Of a stretch of 64,000 bases of DNA, positions 9,552 to 19,002 are shown piece by piece. This DNA comes from CANJBX01 sp035556735 (GTDB lineage Bacteria > Pseudomonadota > Alphaproteobacteria > Rhizobiales > Xanthobacteraceae). The stretch lies in the NCBI GenBank assembly GCA_035556735.1, contig DATMFF010000013.1:434001-498000 (forward strand), in the 5' to 3' direction. Made by a program: the position numbers and the translations under genes. Below the pieces are notes generated by a model. The model was given only the letters and a program-made list of their open reading frames with translations, did not search any database and was not told the DNA's origin. Position 1 is the stretch's first letter, and each line of letters begins with the position of its first letter.

Positions 9552-10046
9552 ATGCCCGTCGTTACCGGCCAGGCGGAACCCAAGTTCGCCGCTCGTCGTT
9601 CTGTCGGCGTGAGCACGACCAACACAACCCTGACCCACGACGCGGATACGCGTGAAGTCGTACTCGTCGTCGTGAGCGAAGTTCTCATTCGCATGGTGAT
9701 CGCGGATTACCTGCGGCAATGCGGATACAAAGTCCTCGAAGCCGCGAGTGCGGACGAAGCGATCACCATCCTTGAGAACACCGAATCCGGGGTGGACACC
9801 CTGTTCAGCGGGCTGGAGCTGGACGACGCGCGCGAGGGCTTCACACTCACGCAATGGGCGCGTGCGCATCGCCCGCAGATGGAGATCATCCGCGCAGGCT
9901 CGCTGACGCGCGCAGCCGATTCCGCAGGCGATCTCTGCGAACAGGGGCCGCACAAGAAAAAGCCCTACGACAGCATCTCCATCGTCGCGCAGGTCAGCCA
10001 GTTGTTCGCGGCGGCCAGACGAGGCCGGCAACGGCCGCCCGAGTGA
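9552..10046 (+). CDS. Degenerate receiver-domain protein (pseudo-receiver)
   Basis: The protein (164 aa) aligns along its whole receiver with its upstream neighbour. Shared features include SEVLIRM, GYKVLEAASADEA and KKKPYD. The acidic pair ED is replaced by VS, and the phospho-acceptor Asp is replaced by Gly (FSGLELDD, Gly87). The lysine-proline motif is kept. It therefore cannot be phosphorylated at the normal site. It is probably a product of tandem duplication that now works by protein contact or a different signal. A short unrelated N-terminal extension of about 35 residues precedes the domain. The frame is clean, which argues against a decaying pseudogene. Confidence 0.8.
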   Translation: MPVVTGQAEPKFAARRSVGVSTTNTTLTHDADTREVVLVVVSEVLIRMVIADYLRQCGYKVLEAASADEAITILENTESGVDTLFSGLELDDAREGFTLTQWARAHRPQMEIIRAGSLTRAADSAGDLCEQGPHKKKPYDSISIVAQVSQLFAAARRGRQRPPE

Positions 10047-10073
10047 CCCTCAACCCGAGCGATCTTCAAACTG

Positions 10074-10526
10074 TCAGGAACGCGCGCGCGAGCGCCGCGG
10101 AGCGGCGTCGCGCTGTTTGCGTGGCGCGCGGCGCGGCGACTTTCGAGCAAGCGCCTGCTTGCCGCGGCGCGCGATCTCGTACGCGCGCTCCGCCCAGCGC
10201 GCCAGTTCCTCCGGATCGTCGTAGAGCCGCTCGGGCAGGCGCCAATAGGACATCGTGACCGGCTTGCCGGCGCGCGGCCCCTTGCTGCGGGTGTAGCTGA
10301 ACGGCCGCGAGCCTTCCTGCTCGAAATCGGGAATGCTCGCCGCGTCGACCTTGAGGTAGATCGCCCCGCGGAAGACGAGCCCGAACGTGATGCCCTCTGC
10401 GCCGACGGCGGCGCCGCTGAACATCCGGCGCAGCGTCACCGGCCGGAAGCGCGCAAACAGGTCGCGGATGAACTCGGGATCCAAGATGCGGCTGCCCAAA
10501 ATAAAATCGAGCCGCCACTGCAGCAT
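10074..10526 (-). CDS. TfoX N-terminal domain protein
   Basis: A small cytoplasmic protein (150 aa) with a TfoX_N domain. The family signature is seen in RRMFSGAAVGAEGITFGLV near residue 35 and in the following IYLKVD and PFSYTR motifs. The C-terminal TfoX domain of the gammaproteobacterial competence regulator is absent. The last 30 residues are Arg/Lys-rich. In alphaproteobacteria such short proteins are of unknown role; a competence function should not be assumed. An internal TTG just before DPEFIRDL is an alternative start about 15 residues later. It is convergent with the receiver pair, 27 bp apart. Confidence 0.85.
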   Translation of the reverse strand: MLQWRLDFILGSRILDPEFIRDLFARFRPVTLRRMFSGAAVGAEGITFGLVFRGAIYLKVDAASIPDFEQEGSRPFSYTRSKGPRAGKPVTMSYWRLPERLYDDPEELARWAERAYEIARRGKQALARKSPRRAPRKQRDAAPRRSRARS

Positions 10527-10566
10527 GCAGGGCGGCCCGCTTCAATCCACCTGAGGCCGGCGGCGG

Positions 10567-10950
10567 TCAGCCCGCCGCATAATCCCGGGCCGGCTCGATC
10601 GCGACCGATTCGCCACAGCCGCAGGCGGAGGTCTGGTTGGGATTGTTGAAGACGAAGCCCGACGAGAGCTTGTCGACCCGGTAATCCATCTCGGTGCCGA
10701 GCAGGAACAGCACCGCCTTCGGGTCGATCAGCAGCCGCACGCCCTTGTCCTCCACGACCTCGTCGTTCGGATTGGCGGCCTCGGCATATTCCATGGTGTA
10801 GGACATCCCGGCGCAGCCGCCGTTCTTGACGCCGACGCGCACGCCGGCGATCGGCCGCTCCGCGCGGGCCAGAATGTCCTTGATGTGGCTGGCCGCGGTT
10901 TCCGTCAGGCGCATCACCTGCGGGCGCGGGCGGGGACTAGCTGTTGCCAT
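10567..10950 (-). CDS. sufA: A-type Fe-S carrier SufA/IscA family
   Basis: The protein (127 aa) holds or transfers Fe-S clusters from the SufBCD scaffold to client proteins. The three cluster-ligand cysteines are visible in KNGGCAGMSY and SACGCGES. The chosen start is the ATG at 10950 (MATASPRP); the frame stays open to 10965. It is the last gene of the minus-strand suf operon and lies about 100 bp after the sufT-like gene, a gap that could hold an internal promoter, though none is convincing. Confidence 0.93.
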   Translation of the reverse strand: MATASPRPRPQVMRLTETAASHIKDILARAERPIAGVRVGVKNGGCAGMSYTMEYAEAANPNDEVVEDKGVRLLIDPKAVLFLLGTEMDYRVDKLSSGFVFNNPNQTSACGCGESVAIEPARDYAAG

Positions 10951-11053
10951 CGGTCCGATCTCCAACCGGGTTCAAAGGCCCGGCGACGATTCTCTCTTAA
11001 GATAGCTACGAATTCCTTGGCGGGAAGCCCCCGCAGCCTGGAAGACCTTTAAC

Positions 11054-11446
11054 TCACCACATGTTCAGGACGACCCGGGCCTCGTCGCTCATGCGGCTCG
11101 GATCCCAGGGCGGCGTCCAGACCACGTTCACCTTGACCGGCCCCACGCCCGCGACGCTCGACACCGCGTTCTCGACCATCTGCGGCAGTTCCTGCGCGGA
11201 GGGACAGTTGGGCGTCGTGAGGGTCATGTCGATCGTGACCAGCCGGTCGTCGCCGATATCGACCTTGTAGATGAGGCCGAGCTCGTAGATGTCCGCCGGG
11301 ATCTCGGGGTCGTAGACCGTCTTGAGCGCCGCAACGATGTCGTCGGTCAGCTTGGCGAGGTCTTCCGACGTGCCCGTGGGAGCTGTGACCTCGAGGTCCG
11401 AGCGGACGGGAACGTCGGCCGTGGCGGTCTTGGTTTCGTCGTTCAT
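11054..11446 (-). CDS. sufT: SUF-associated MIP18/DUF59 protein (SufT-like)
   Basis: A 130-residue Fe-S maturation factor of the DUF59/PaaD family. It carries YDPEIPADIYELGLIYKV and the conserved cysteine in TTPNCPSAQELP. The C-terminal end VWTPPWDPSRMSDEAR is typical of the SUF-linked subgroup. The ATG at 11446 overlaps the sufS stop by 4 bp (ATGA), indicating translational coupling and fixing the start; the open frame upstream to 11575 lies inside sufS. The first 40 residues are poorly conserved and probably flexible. Confidence 0.92.
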   Translation of the reverse strand: MNDETKTATADVPVRSDLEVTAPTGTSEDLAKLTDDIVAALKTVYDPEIPADIYELGLIYKVDIGDDRLVTIDMTLTTPNCPSAQELPQMVENAVSSVAGVGPVKVNVVWTPPWDPSRMSDEARVVLNMW

Positions 11447-12687
11447 GCGAACACACTCTGGGCTTTGATCAGGGCGCTCGCGAGGGCATCGACTTCCTCG
11501 CGGGTGTTGTAGAGGCCGAAGGAGGCGCGGCAGGTCGCGTTGACGCCGTAGCGGGCCAGCAGCGGCATCACGCAATGCGTGCCGGCCCGCACCGCCACGC
11601 CGGCGCGGTCAATCACGGTCGCCACGTCGTGCGGGTGCGCGCCCTTCATCTCGAAGGACACGATGGCGCCCTTGTCCCTGGCCTTGCCGATGATGCGCAG
11701 CGAGTTGATCTCGCCAAGGCGGTCGTGGGCGTAACGGACGAGCTCCGCCTCGTGCGCGCGGATGCGCGCCTTGCCGATGCCGGTGATGTAGTCGAGCGCG
11801 GCGCCGAGCCCGATCGCCTGCACGATCGGCGGGGTGCCCGCCTCGAAGCGGTGCGGCGGATCGCCGTAGGTGACGCGGTCCTCGAAGACCTCGCGGATCA
11901 TCTCGCCGCCGCCGTTGAACGGCCGCATCGCGGCAAGGTGCGCGTGCTTGCCGTAGAGCGCGCCGATGCCGGTCGGCCCATAGAGCTTGTGACCGGTGCA
12001 GACATAGAAGTCGCAGTCGATGTCCTGCACGTCGACGTCGAGGTGCACCGCCCCTTGCGCGCCGTCAATGAGGACGGGAATGCCGCGGGCATGGGCGAGG
12101 CGCACGGCCTCCTTGACCGGCACCACCGTGCCGAGCGCATTCGACATGTGGGTGAGCGCCACCATCTTCGTGCGCGGCGTCAGCAGCTTCTCGAACTCGT
12201 CGAGCAGGAAGTTGCCGTCGTCGTCGATCGGCGCCCACTTGATCACCGCACCGTGGCGCTCGCGCAGGAAATTCCACGGCACGATGTTGGAGTGATGCTC
12301 CATGATCGAGAGCACGATCTCGTCGCCGGGCTGCTTGATCCGGTCGCGCCCGAACGTATAGGCGACGAGGTTCACCGCCTCGGTGGCGTTGCGCGTGAAG
12401 ATGATCTCCTCGGAGCGCGCGGCACCCAGGAACGCGCGCACCGTCTCGCGCGCGTTCTCGTAAGCCTCCGTGGCGGCGTTGGCGAGATAGTGCAGCCCGC
12501 GGTGCACGTTGGCGTATTCCTCGGTGTAGGCTCGCTGGATGCGGTCGAGCACCACCTTCGGTTTCTGCGCCGAGGCCGCGTTGTCGAGATAGACGAGCGG
12601 CTTGCCGTAGACCTTCATCGCCAGCGCGGGAAAATCCGCGCGGATGCGGGTGACGTCGTAGCTGCCGGTCACGCTCTGGTCCATCAT
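11443..12687 (-). CDS. sufS: Cysteine desulfurase SufS (group II)
   Basis: A PLP enzyme (414 aa) that removes sulfur from cysteine as an enzyme-bound persulfide for the SUF scaffold. The PLP lysine lies in CTGHKLYGPTG and the persulfide-forming cysteine in RAGTHCVMPL, both as in SufS proteins. Two ATGs in tandem (12687 and 12684) follow AAGGA by about 6 nt, which sets the start 8 bp after the sufD stop. A long upstream extension of the frame to 12894 lies inside sufD and is not real. No SufE is seen nearby. Confidence 0.95.
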   Translation of the reverse strand: MMDQSVTGSYDVTRIRADFPALAMKVYGKPLVYLDNAASAQKPKVVLDRIQRAYTEEYANVHRGLHYLANAATEAYENARETVRAFLGAARSEEIIFTRNATEAVNLVAYTFGRDRIKQPGDEIVLSIMEHHSNIVPWNFLRERHGAVIKWAPIDDDGNFLLDEFEKLLTPRTKMVALTHMSNALGTVVPVKEAVRLAHARGIPVLIDGAQGAVHLDVDVQDIDCDFYVCTGHKLYGPTGIGALYGKHAHLAAMRPFNGGGEMIREVFEDRVTYGDPPHRFEAGTPPIVQAIGLGAALDYITGIGKARIRAHEAELVRYAHDRLGEINSLRIIGKARDKGAIVSFEMKGAHPHDVATVIDRAGVAVRAGTHCVMPLLARYGVNATCRASFGLYNTREEVDALASALIKAQSVFA

Positions 12688-12695
12688 CCCAATCC

Positions 12696-14018
12696 TTATG
12701 TCCGCGACCCGAGCCAGCGTCCGCTCGCGAACATCAGCGCATCGCGCAAGCCCTGGTGCCGGACCGTCTCCACCGCCTCGCCGATGAAGGCCTGGATCAG
12801 CAGCGCCTCGGCTTCCGGCTCCGGAATGCCGCGCGCCATCAGATAGAACTTCAGGTTCTTGTCGAGCTCGCCGGCGGTCGAGCCGTGGCCGCACTGGACA
12901 TCGTCCGCGAAGATCTCGAGCTCCGGCTTGTGGTCGGCCTCGGCCTCCTGCGAGAGCAGGAGCGCGCGCATCAGCATGCGCGCATCGGTCTTCTGCGCAT
13001 CCTGACGCACGACGATGCGGCCCTGCAGGACACCGCGGCTCTCGTCGTCGAGCACCGACTTGAGGATCTCGCGGCTGGTGCAGCCGCCGACCGCATGATC
13101 GAGCACCAGCGTGAGGTCGGCGTGTTCCTTGCGGCGCAGGAGGTTGACGCCCGCGATGGTCACGTCGGCGCCCTTGCCGCCGCAGCGCACGAACAACTGG
13201 TTGCGGCTCACCGCGCCGCCCAGGGTGTAGGTGAAAGCGTTGAGGCTGGCGCGCGCCCCAAGCGCGGCGATCAGGGTCGCCACGTGCAGCGCGCCGTTGC
13301 CCTCGCAGGCGAGCTTGACGTGCTCGAGGTGGGCGTCGTCCGCGACATCGAGCTCGAGCGCGGCGTTGACCTGATAATCGAGCGCGTCGGGTCCCTCGTG
13401 GCTCTCGATGAGCGTGAGCTGGGCGCCCTCCTCCACGACGACCTGCGAGCGCGTGAAGGTGGCGGTCGCGGCCGTTCCGCTGTGAACGAACACGAGGTGA
13501 ATGGGCTTTGCGGCCTGCGTGTTGCGCGCGACGCGGATCAGCGCGCCGTCGGTCATGAAGGCGGTGTTGAGCGCGAACACCGGGTCGTCGGCCGCGCCGC
13601 TGCCTTCCACGGCGCGCCCGTCAATGCCTTGGCCTGCCGCCAGCGCGGCGGAGAGCGACGTGACGGTGACGCCCGGCTCCAGCGCGGTGTCGGACAGCTT
13701 CTGCACGTAGCTGCCGTCGACGAAGACCATGCGGTGGGCCGCAACGCCCGAGACAATGGCGCCCGCGCTCTTGGCCCGCTCCTTCGCCCTGGCGTCGGGA
13801 GGGGGCGCCAGCGGCTTGGCGTCGCGCATGAGCGCGCGCAGATCCGTGTATTTCCACTCCTCGATCCGCCGGTGCGGCAGCCCGGTCCGCTCGAACATCT
13901 CGAACGCGGACTTGCGCTCACGCGCCACCGCGGCGCCGCCGGGCAGCGCCGCCGCCGCAAAGGCCGAGGCGAGCGCCGCCTCGGCTGCAGTCCTTATCGG
14001 GGTCACCTCTACACTCAT
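12696..14018 (-). CDS. sufD: Fe-S assembly scaffold subunit SufD
   Basis: A 440-residue subunit of the SufBC2D complex, where clusters are built. The N-terminal region has the family motif PHRRIEEWKYTDLR (about residue 50). The C-terminal beta-helix and end region include CGHGSTAG and YLMARGIPEPEAEALL, both characteristic. It sits between sufC (10 bp upstream) and sufS (8 bp downstream) in a tightly packed operon. Confidence 0.95.
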   Translation of the reverse strand: MSVEVTPIRTAAEAALASAFAAAALPGGAAVARERKSAFEMFERTGLPHRRIEEWKYTDLRALMRDAKPLAPPPDARAKERAKSAGAIVSGVAAHRMVFVDGSYVQKLSDTALEPGVTVTSLSAALAAGQGIDGRAVEGSGAADDPVFALNTAFMTDGALIRVARNTQAAKPIHLVFVHSGTAATATFTRSQVVVEEGAQLTLIESHEGPDALDYQVNAALELDVADDAHLEHVKLACEGNGALHVATLIAALGARASLNAFTYTLGGAVSRNQLFVRCGGKGADVTIAGVNLLRRKEHADLTLVLDHAVGGCTSREILKSVLDDESRGVLQGRIVVRQDAQKTDARMLMRALLLSQEAEADHKPELEIFADDVQCGHGSTAGELDKNLKFYLMARGIPEPEAEALLIQAFIGEAVETVRHQGLRDALMFASGRWLGSRT

Positions 14019-14028
14019 GCCTCAACTC

Positions 14029-14778
14029 TCACGCGGCTTCGCTCTGGTAGGCCGCATAACCGTTCGCCTCGAGCTCGAGCGCGAGCTGCGGCCCGCCCGA
14101 CTTGACGATGCGGCCCTTCCACAGCACGTGCACGACATCGGGCACGATGTAATTGAGCAGCCGCTGATAGTGCGTGATCATGACGAACGAGCGCTCGGGC
14201 GAGCGCAGGCGGTTGACGCCGTCGGCCACCACCTTGAGCGCGTCGATGTCGAGGCCCGAGTCGGTTTCGTCGAGCACGCACAGGCGCGGCTCCAGCAGCG
14301 CCATCTGCAGCACCTCGTTGCGCTTCTTCTCCCCGCCCGAGAAGCCGACGTTGACGCCGCGACGCAGCATGTCCTGCTCGATGCCGAGCTTGCCGGCGGC
14401 GTCGCGCACGCGCTTCATGAACTCGGGCGTCGTGAGCTCGGGCTCGCCCCGCTTCTTGCGCTGCGCGTTGAGCGCGGTGCGCAGGAACGTCATGGTGGCG
14501 ACGCCCGGCACCTCGAGCGGATACTGGAACGCGAGGAAGACGCCGTGCGCGGCGCGCTCGTCGGGCCCAAGCGCGAGCAGGTCCTGGCCGTCGAGCCGCA
14601 CCTCGCCGCCGACGACCTCGTATCCCGACTTGCCCGCGAGCACATGCGCCAGCGTCGACTTGCCGGCGCCGTTCGGGCCCATGATGGCGTGGACCTCGCC
14701 TTTCCCCACGGTCAGGTCGAGACCGTTGAGGATCTGCCGACCGTCCACGACCACCGTCAGGTTCTTGATTTCAAGCAT
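14029..14778 (-). CDS. sufC: Fe-S assembly ATPase SufC
   Basis: The ABC-type ATPase of SufBC2D (249 aa from this start). Walker A is GPNGAGKST, the signature is FSGGEKKRNE, and Walker B is LCVLDETDSGLD with the DE catalytic pair. No TM segments are present, as expected for a cytoplasmic SUF ATPase. The ATG at 14778 gives the usual MLEIKNL terminus, but the GAGG upstream is better spaced for the in-frame GTG at 14784. The gene follows the small unnamed suf-operon gene closely. Confidence 0.95.
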   Translation of the reverse strand: MLEIKNLTVVVDGRQILNGLDLTVGKGEVHAIMGPNGAGKSTLAHVLAGKSGYEVVGGEVRLDGQDLLALGPDERAAHGVFLAFQYPLEVPGVATMTFLRTALNAQRKKRGEPELTTPEFMKRVRDAAGKLGIEQDMLRRGVNVGFSGGEKKRNEVLQMALLEPRLCVLDETDSGLDIDALKVVADGVNRLRSPERSFVMITHYQRLLNYIVPDVVHVLWKGRIVKSGGPQLALELEANGYAAYQSEAA

Positions 14779-14793
14779 CGCCACGTTCAAACC

Positions 14794-15153
14794 TCACAGA
14801 CTGAAATGCAGGATGATCTCTTCGATCAATTCCTTCTTCCTGGCTTGCTCGTCCTTGGCCTGAAACCGGCCAAGCGACTTGCCGCCCGCATCGATCTCGC
14901 CGTGCTCCCCGACGACGATCATCAGACCGTCGGAGAAGTGCCCTGCGGCGGGACGCTGGAACACGAGGCGGCCGTCCTCGAACGCCGCCTCGATCCCGTA
15001 TTCCTTGAGCTTTTGCGAGCGCTTCACGTCCTTCTCGTAAAAGCCCTTCAAAAACGCGCAGGCCGCATCGCGCCGCTTGCGGCGCGCCGCCTCCTCGCGC
15101 GCGCGCCGGGCCTCGATTGCCGTCAGCGCCTTGTCGATCTCCGACACCGTCAT
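14794..15153 (-). CDS. Small basic protein encoded between sufB and sufC, unknown function
   Basis: I do not recognise this 119-residue protein. It is cytoplasmic, without TM or signal, and rich in charged residues. An N-terminal helical part (about 1-60) has KRRDAACAFLKGFYEKD with one cysteine. A central part reads AAFEDGRLVFQRPAAGHF, and a C-terminal helix ends in ELIEEIILHFSL. It starts at ATG 15153, about 46 bp after the sufB stop, and ends 15 bp before sufC, so it is almost certainly co-transcribed with them. The codon pattern is that of a real gene, and the overlapping opposite-strand frames look like shadows. The position suggests an accessory role in cluster assembly, but that is inference. 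Confidence 0.75.
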   Translation of the reverse strand: MTVSEIDKALTAIEARRAREEAARRKRRDAACAFLKGFYEKDVKRSQKLKEYGIEAAFEDGRLVFQRPAAGHFSDGLMIVVGEHGEIDAGGKSLGRFQAKDEQARKKELIEEIILHFSL

Positions 15154-15199
15154 GCCCCTCGCCCCGCCGCCCGCCGTCCCGCGCGCGGCGCTCCAAACG

Positions 15200-16717
<1,518 letters not shown>

Positions 16718-16798
16718 TTCATTCCCTCCGCTGCGGTTTCAAGGACCGCGGGTTGGACAGTGGTGGTCGTGGTACCTTGTTCCGGGCACCTCGTAAAT

Positions 16799-17989
16799 TC
16801 AGGCGGCGAGGCCGCGTTTCTCCTTACTAGATAGTCCCGAAAGGCGCTTCTCCCAAGCTTTCAGGAAGAAATCGAGGTCCTCCGGTGTGGTCGTCGGCCC
16901 GATGCTGACCCGGAGCGCTCCCGCCGCCAGATCCGCCGGCACCTCCATTGCCTTGAGCACTTGCGAGGCCGCCACCTTGCCCGATGAACACGCCGATCCC
17001 GACGAGACCGCGACCCCCTCCAGATCGAGCGCGATCAGGGCGGTTTCGGCCTTGACCCCCGGCACCGCGAACAAGGTGGTGTTGGGCAGCCGCGGCTGCG
17101 GGCTGCCATCCATCGCAACTGCTCCGAAAATCCGGGTCTGCGGATGCAGCGCGAGCAGGCCCTGCTCGAGCCGGTCGCGCAGGCTGGCCAGGCGTGTCGC
17201 GGGAAGGTCCTGGGCTGCCGCCGCCGCCGCGCCGAAGCCGGCGATGCCGATCACATTCTCCGTCCCCGCCCGCGCGCCGCGCTCCTGGCCGCCGCCACTG
17301 ACCAGCGGCGCGATCTGCAGCGCCTCGCGGGCCTTGACCAGGGCGCCGACGCCCTTGGGACCGCCGATCTTGTGTGCCGAGACGCTCATCAGGTCCGCGC
17401 CGAGATCGCCGATGCGGCAGGAAATCTTGCCGGCGCTCTGCACCGCATCGACGTGCAGGAGCCCGCCGGCGGCATGGACCAGTTCCGCCACTTCGGCGAT
17501 CGGCTGGATCACGCCCGTCTCATTGTTGGCGTGCATGACCGAGACGAGAAAGCCGGCGTTGCGCGCCTTCAGGCCGGCCAGCCGTTCGGCGAGGACGGAA
17601 AGATCGACCCGACCGCCGCCATCGACGGGAATGTCTTCGATCTGGTCCGGCCGAAACCGGCCGCCGGACCGGACGGAGGCGTGCTCGATGGTCGACATCA
17701 GCAGCAGGTCGCACGTGCGGCGGTCGGCGCCATCGACGATCTGCGGGGTCAGGGCCAACGCATTGGCCTCGGTGCCGCCGGCCGTGAAGATCACGTTGCG
17801 CGACTCAGCCCCGACCAGGGCAGCGACTGCCTCGCGGGCGCTCTCGACCAGATGCCGGGCCTCGCGCCCCTCGGCATGGACCGAGGACGGATTGCCGATG
17901 ACGTCCAGTGCGGCCGTCATCGCCGCCCTGGCCTCCGGCCGCAGCGGGGCCGTGGCGTTCCAGTCGAGATACCGCCTGTCGGTCATCAC
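16799..17989 (-). CDS. Cysteine desulfurase, group I (IscS/NifS-like)
   Basis: A 396-residue PLP-dependent desulfurase. The PLP lysine is in SVSAHKIGGPKG, and the active cysteine lies in the long flexible loop SSGSACSSGK typical of group I enzymes. It differs clearly from the group II SufS encoded later in the same operon. As first gene of the suf operon it is the one closest to the Irr boxes. The two possible ATGs at 17989 and 17986 are adjacent. The division of labour between the two desulfurases is unknown; one may feed Fe-S assembly and the other tRNA thiolation or cofactors. Confidence 0.93.
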   Translation of the reverse strand: MMTDRRYLDWNATAPLRPEARAAMTAALDVIGNPSSVHAEGREARHLVESAREAVAALVGAESRNVIFTAGGTEANALALTPQIVDGADRRTCDLLLMSTIEHASVRSGGRFRPDQIEDIPVDGGGRVDLSVLAERLAGLKARNAGFLVSVMHANNETGVIQPIAEVAELVHAAGGLLHVDAVQSAGKISCRIGDLGADLMSVSAHKIGGPKGVGALVKAREALQIAPLVSGGGQERGARAGTENVIGIAGFGAAAAAAQDLPATRLASLRDRLEQGLLALHPQTRIFGAVAMDGSPQPRLPNTTLFAVPGVKAETALIALDLEGVAVSSGSACSSGKVAASQVLKAMEVPADLAAGALRVSIGPTTTPEDLDFFLKAWEKRLSGLSSKEKRGLAA

Positions 17990-18114
17990 AATCCGCGATC
18001 TGGCCGGACCCGCGGTCCAAGCCCATGAAACACTTGCTTTTTGCCCCGCCTGCTATGCTAGAAAACGCCGCTTACGGCAGCGGTCCAGCCGCATGCGGCC
18101 CGGCCAACTCCATC

Positions 18115-18131
18115 TTTAGAACGGTTCTAAA
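18115..18131. promoter_or_regulatory. Irr box (iron control element), copy 1
   Basis: TTTAGAACGGTTCTAAA is a perfect palindrome with a 3-bp centre. It matches the published rhizobial Irr/ICE consensus TTAGAA-YNR-TTCTAA at every position. Irr is a haem-responsive Fur-family regulator. The site lies 126 bp upstream of the IscS-like gene that opens the suf operon and 109 bp upstream of the divergent hydrolase gene, so either or both may be controlled. Confidence 0.8.
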
Positions 18132-18134
18132 GGG

Positions 18135-18149
18135 TTGGAATTGTTCTAA
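18135..18149. promoter_or_regulatory. Irr box, copy 2
   Basis: TTGGAATTGTTCTAA matches the same consensus with one mismatch (G for A in the first half). It begins 19 bp after the core of copy 1, about two helical turns, so two dimers could bind on the same DNA face. TTGGAA within it could also serve as a -35 for the plus-strand gene, with TACGAT at 18157-18162, though a 15-bp spacer is short. Confidence 0.65.
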
Positions 18150-18239
18150 AAAGACCTACGATTCCCGACCCACCGCGTCAAGCGCGCACGACGTCGTGGG
18201 CACGCGCGCCCAGAGGCCCGCGCCAAGAGGTTCGAACAC

Positions 18240-18929
18240 ATGCCTGAAGTCATTTTCACCGGTTCAGCCGGCCGGATTGAGGGCCGTTTCCATCCCGCCA
18301 AGACGCGGAATGCGCCGATCGCGATCATCCTGCATCCGCACCCGCAGTTCGGCGGCACGATGAACCATCAGATCATCTACCAGCTGTACTACTGCTTTGC
18401 CGCGCGCAACTTTGCGGTACTGCGCTTCAATTTCCGCGGCGTCGGGCGCAGCCAGGGCAATTTCGATCACGGAACCGGGGAGCTTTCGGACGCCGCGTCG
18501 GCGCTCGACTGGGCCCAGAGCATCAATCCGGAGGCGCGCAGCTGCTGGATCGCCGGCTTCTCCTTCGGCGCCTGGATCGGCATGCAGCTGCTGATGCGGC
18601 GCCCCGAGATCGAAGGCTTCATCTCCATCGCGCCGCCCGCGAACCTGTACGACTTCTCGTTTCTTGCGCCATGCCCGTCCTCGGGCCTGATCATCCATGG
18701 CGACAAGGACGCGGTGGTGCCGCAGAAGGACGTCAACGCCCTCGTCGACAAGCTCAAGACCCAGAAGGGCATCGTGATCGATCATCGCGTGCTGCCCGGC
18801 GCCAACCACTTCTTCGACGGCAAGGTCGAACCGCTGATCACCGAGGTCGGCGCCTATCTCGACAAGCGTCTTGCCGCCGGCGCACCGGCAAAGCCCGAGC
18901 CGCGCGGCCGCCGCACCGGCGCCGGCTGA
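18240..18929 (+). CDS. Alpha/beta hydrolase of the COG2945 type
   Basis: A cytoplasmic serine hydrolase of 229 aa. It shows LHPHPQFGGTMNH near residue 32, FRGVGRSQG near 67, the nucleophile elbow AGFSFGAW (Ser near 104), a candidate acid Asp in HGDKDAVV, and the catalytic His in GANHFF. This pattern is widespread in proteobacteria; the substrate is unknown. The start follows AGAGG. It is divergent from the suf operon, with the Irr boxes in the shared 250-bp region, and lies 73 bp before the DUF2891 gene. Confidence 0.88.
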   Translation: MPEVIFTGSAGRIEGRFHPAKTRNAPIAIILHPHPQFGGTMNHQIIYQLYYCFAARNFAVLRFNFRGVGRSQGNFDHGTGELSDAASALDWAQSINPEARSCWIAGFSFGAWIGMQLLMRRPEIEGFISIAPPANLYDFSFLAPCPSSGLIIHGDKDAVVPQKDVNALVDKLKTQKGIVIDHRVLPGANHFFDGKVEPLITEVGAYLDKRLAAGAPAKPEPRGRRTGAG

Positions 18930-19002
18930 TGCGCGCGCCGGTCGCCGGCCGGCGCGACCGCGGGGCGCGGCAGGCCGCCGCGCACCGGCCACCGACCGGC
19001 CG

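Noticed and set aside
12688..12894. N-terminal extension of SufS
   Set aside because: The extension lies inside sufD and lacks SufS similarity; the ribosome site before 12687 sets the start.
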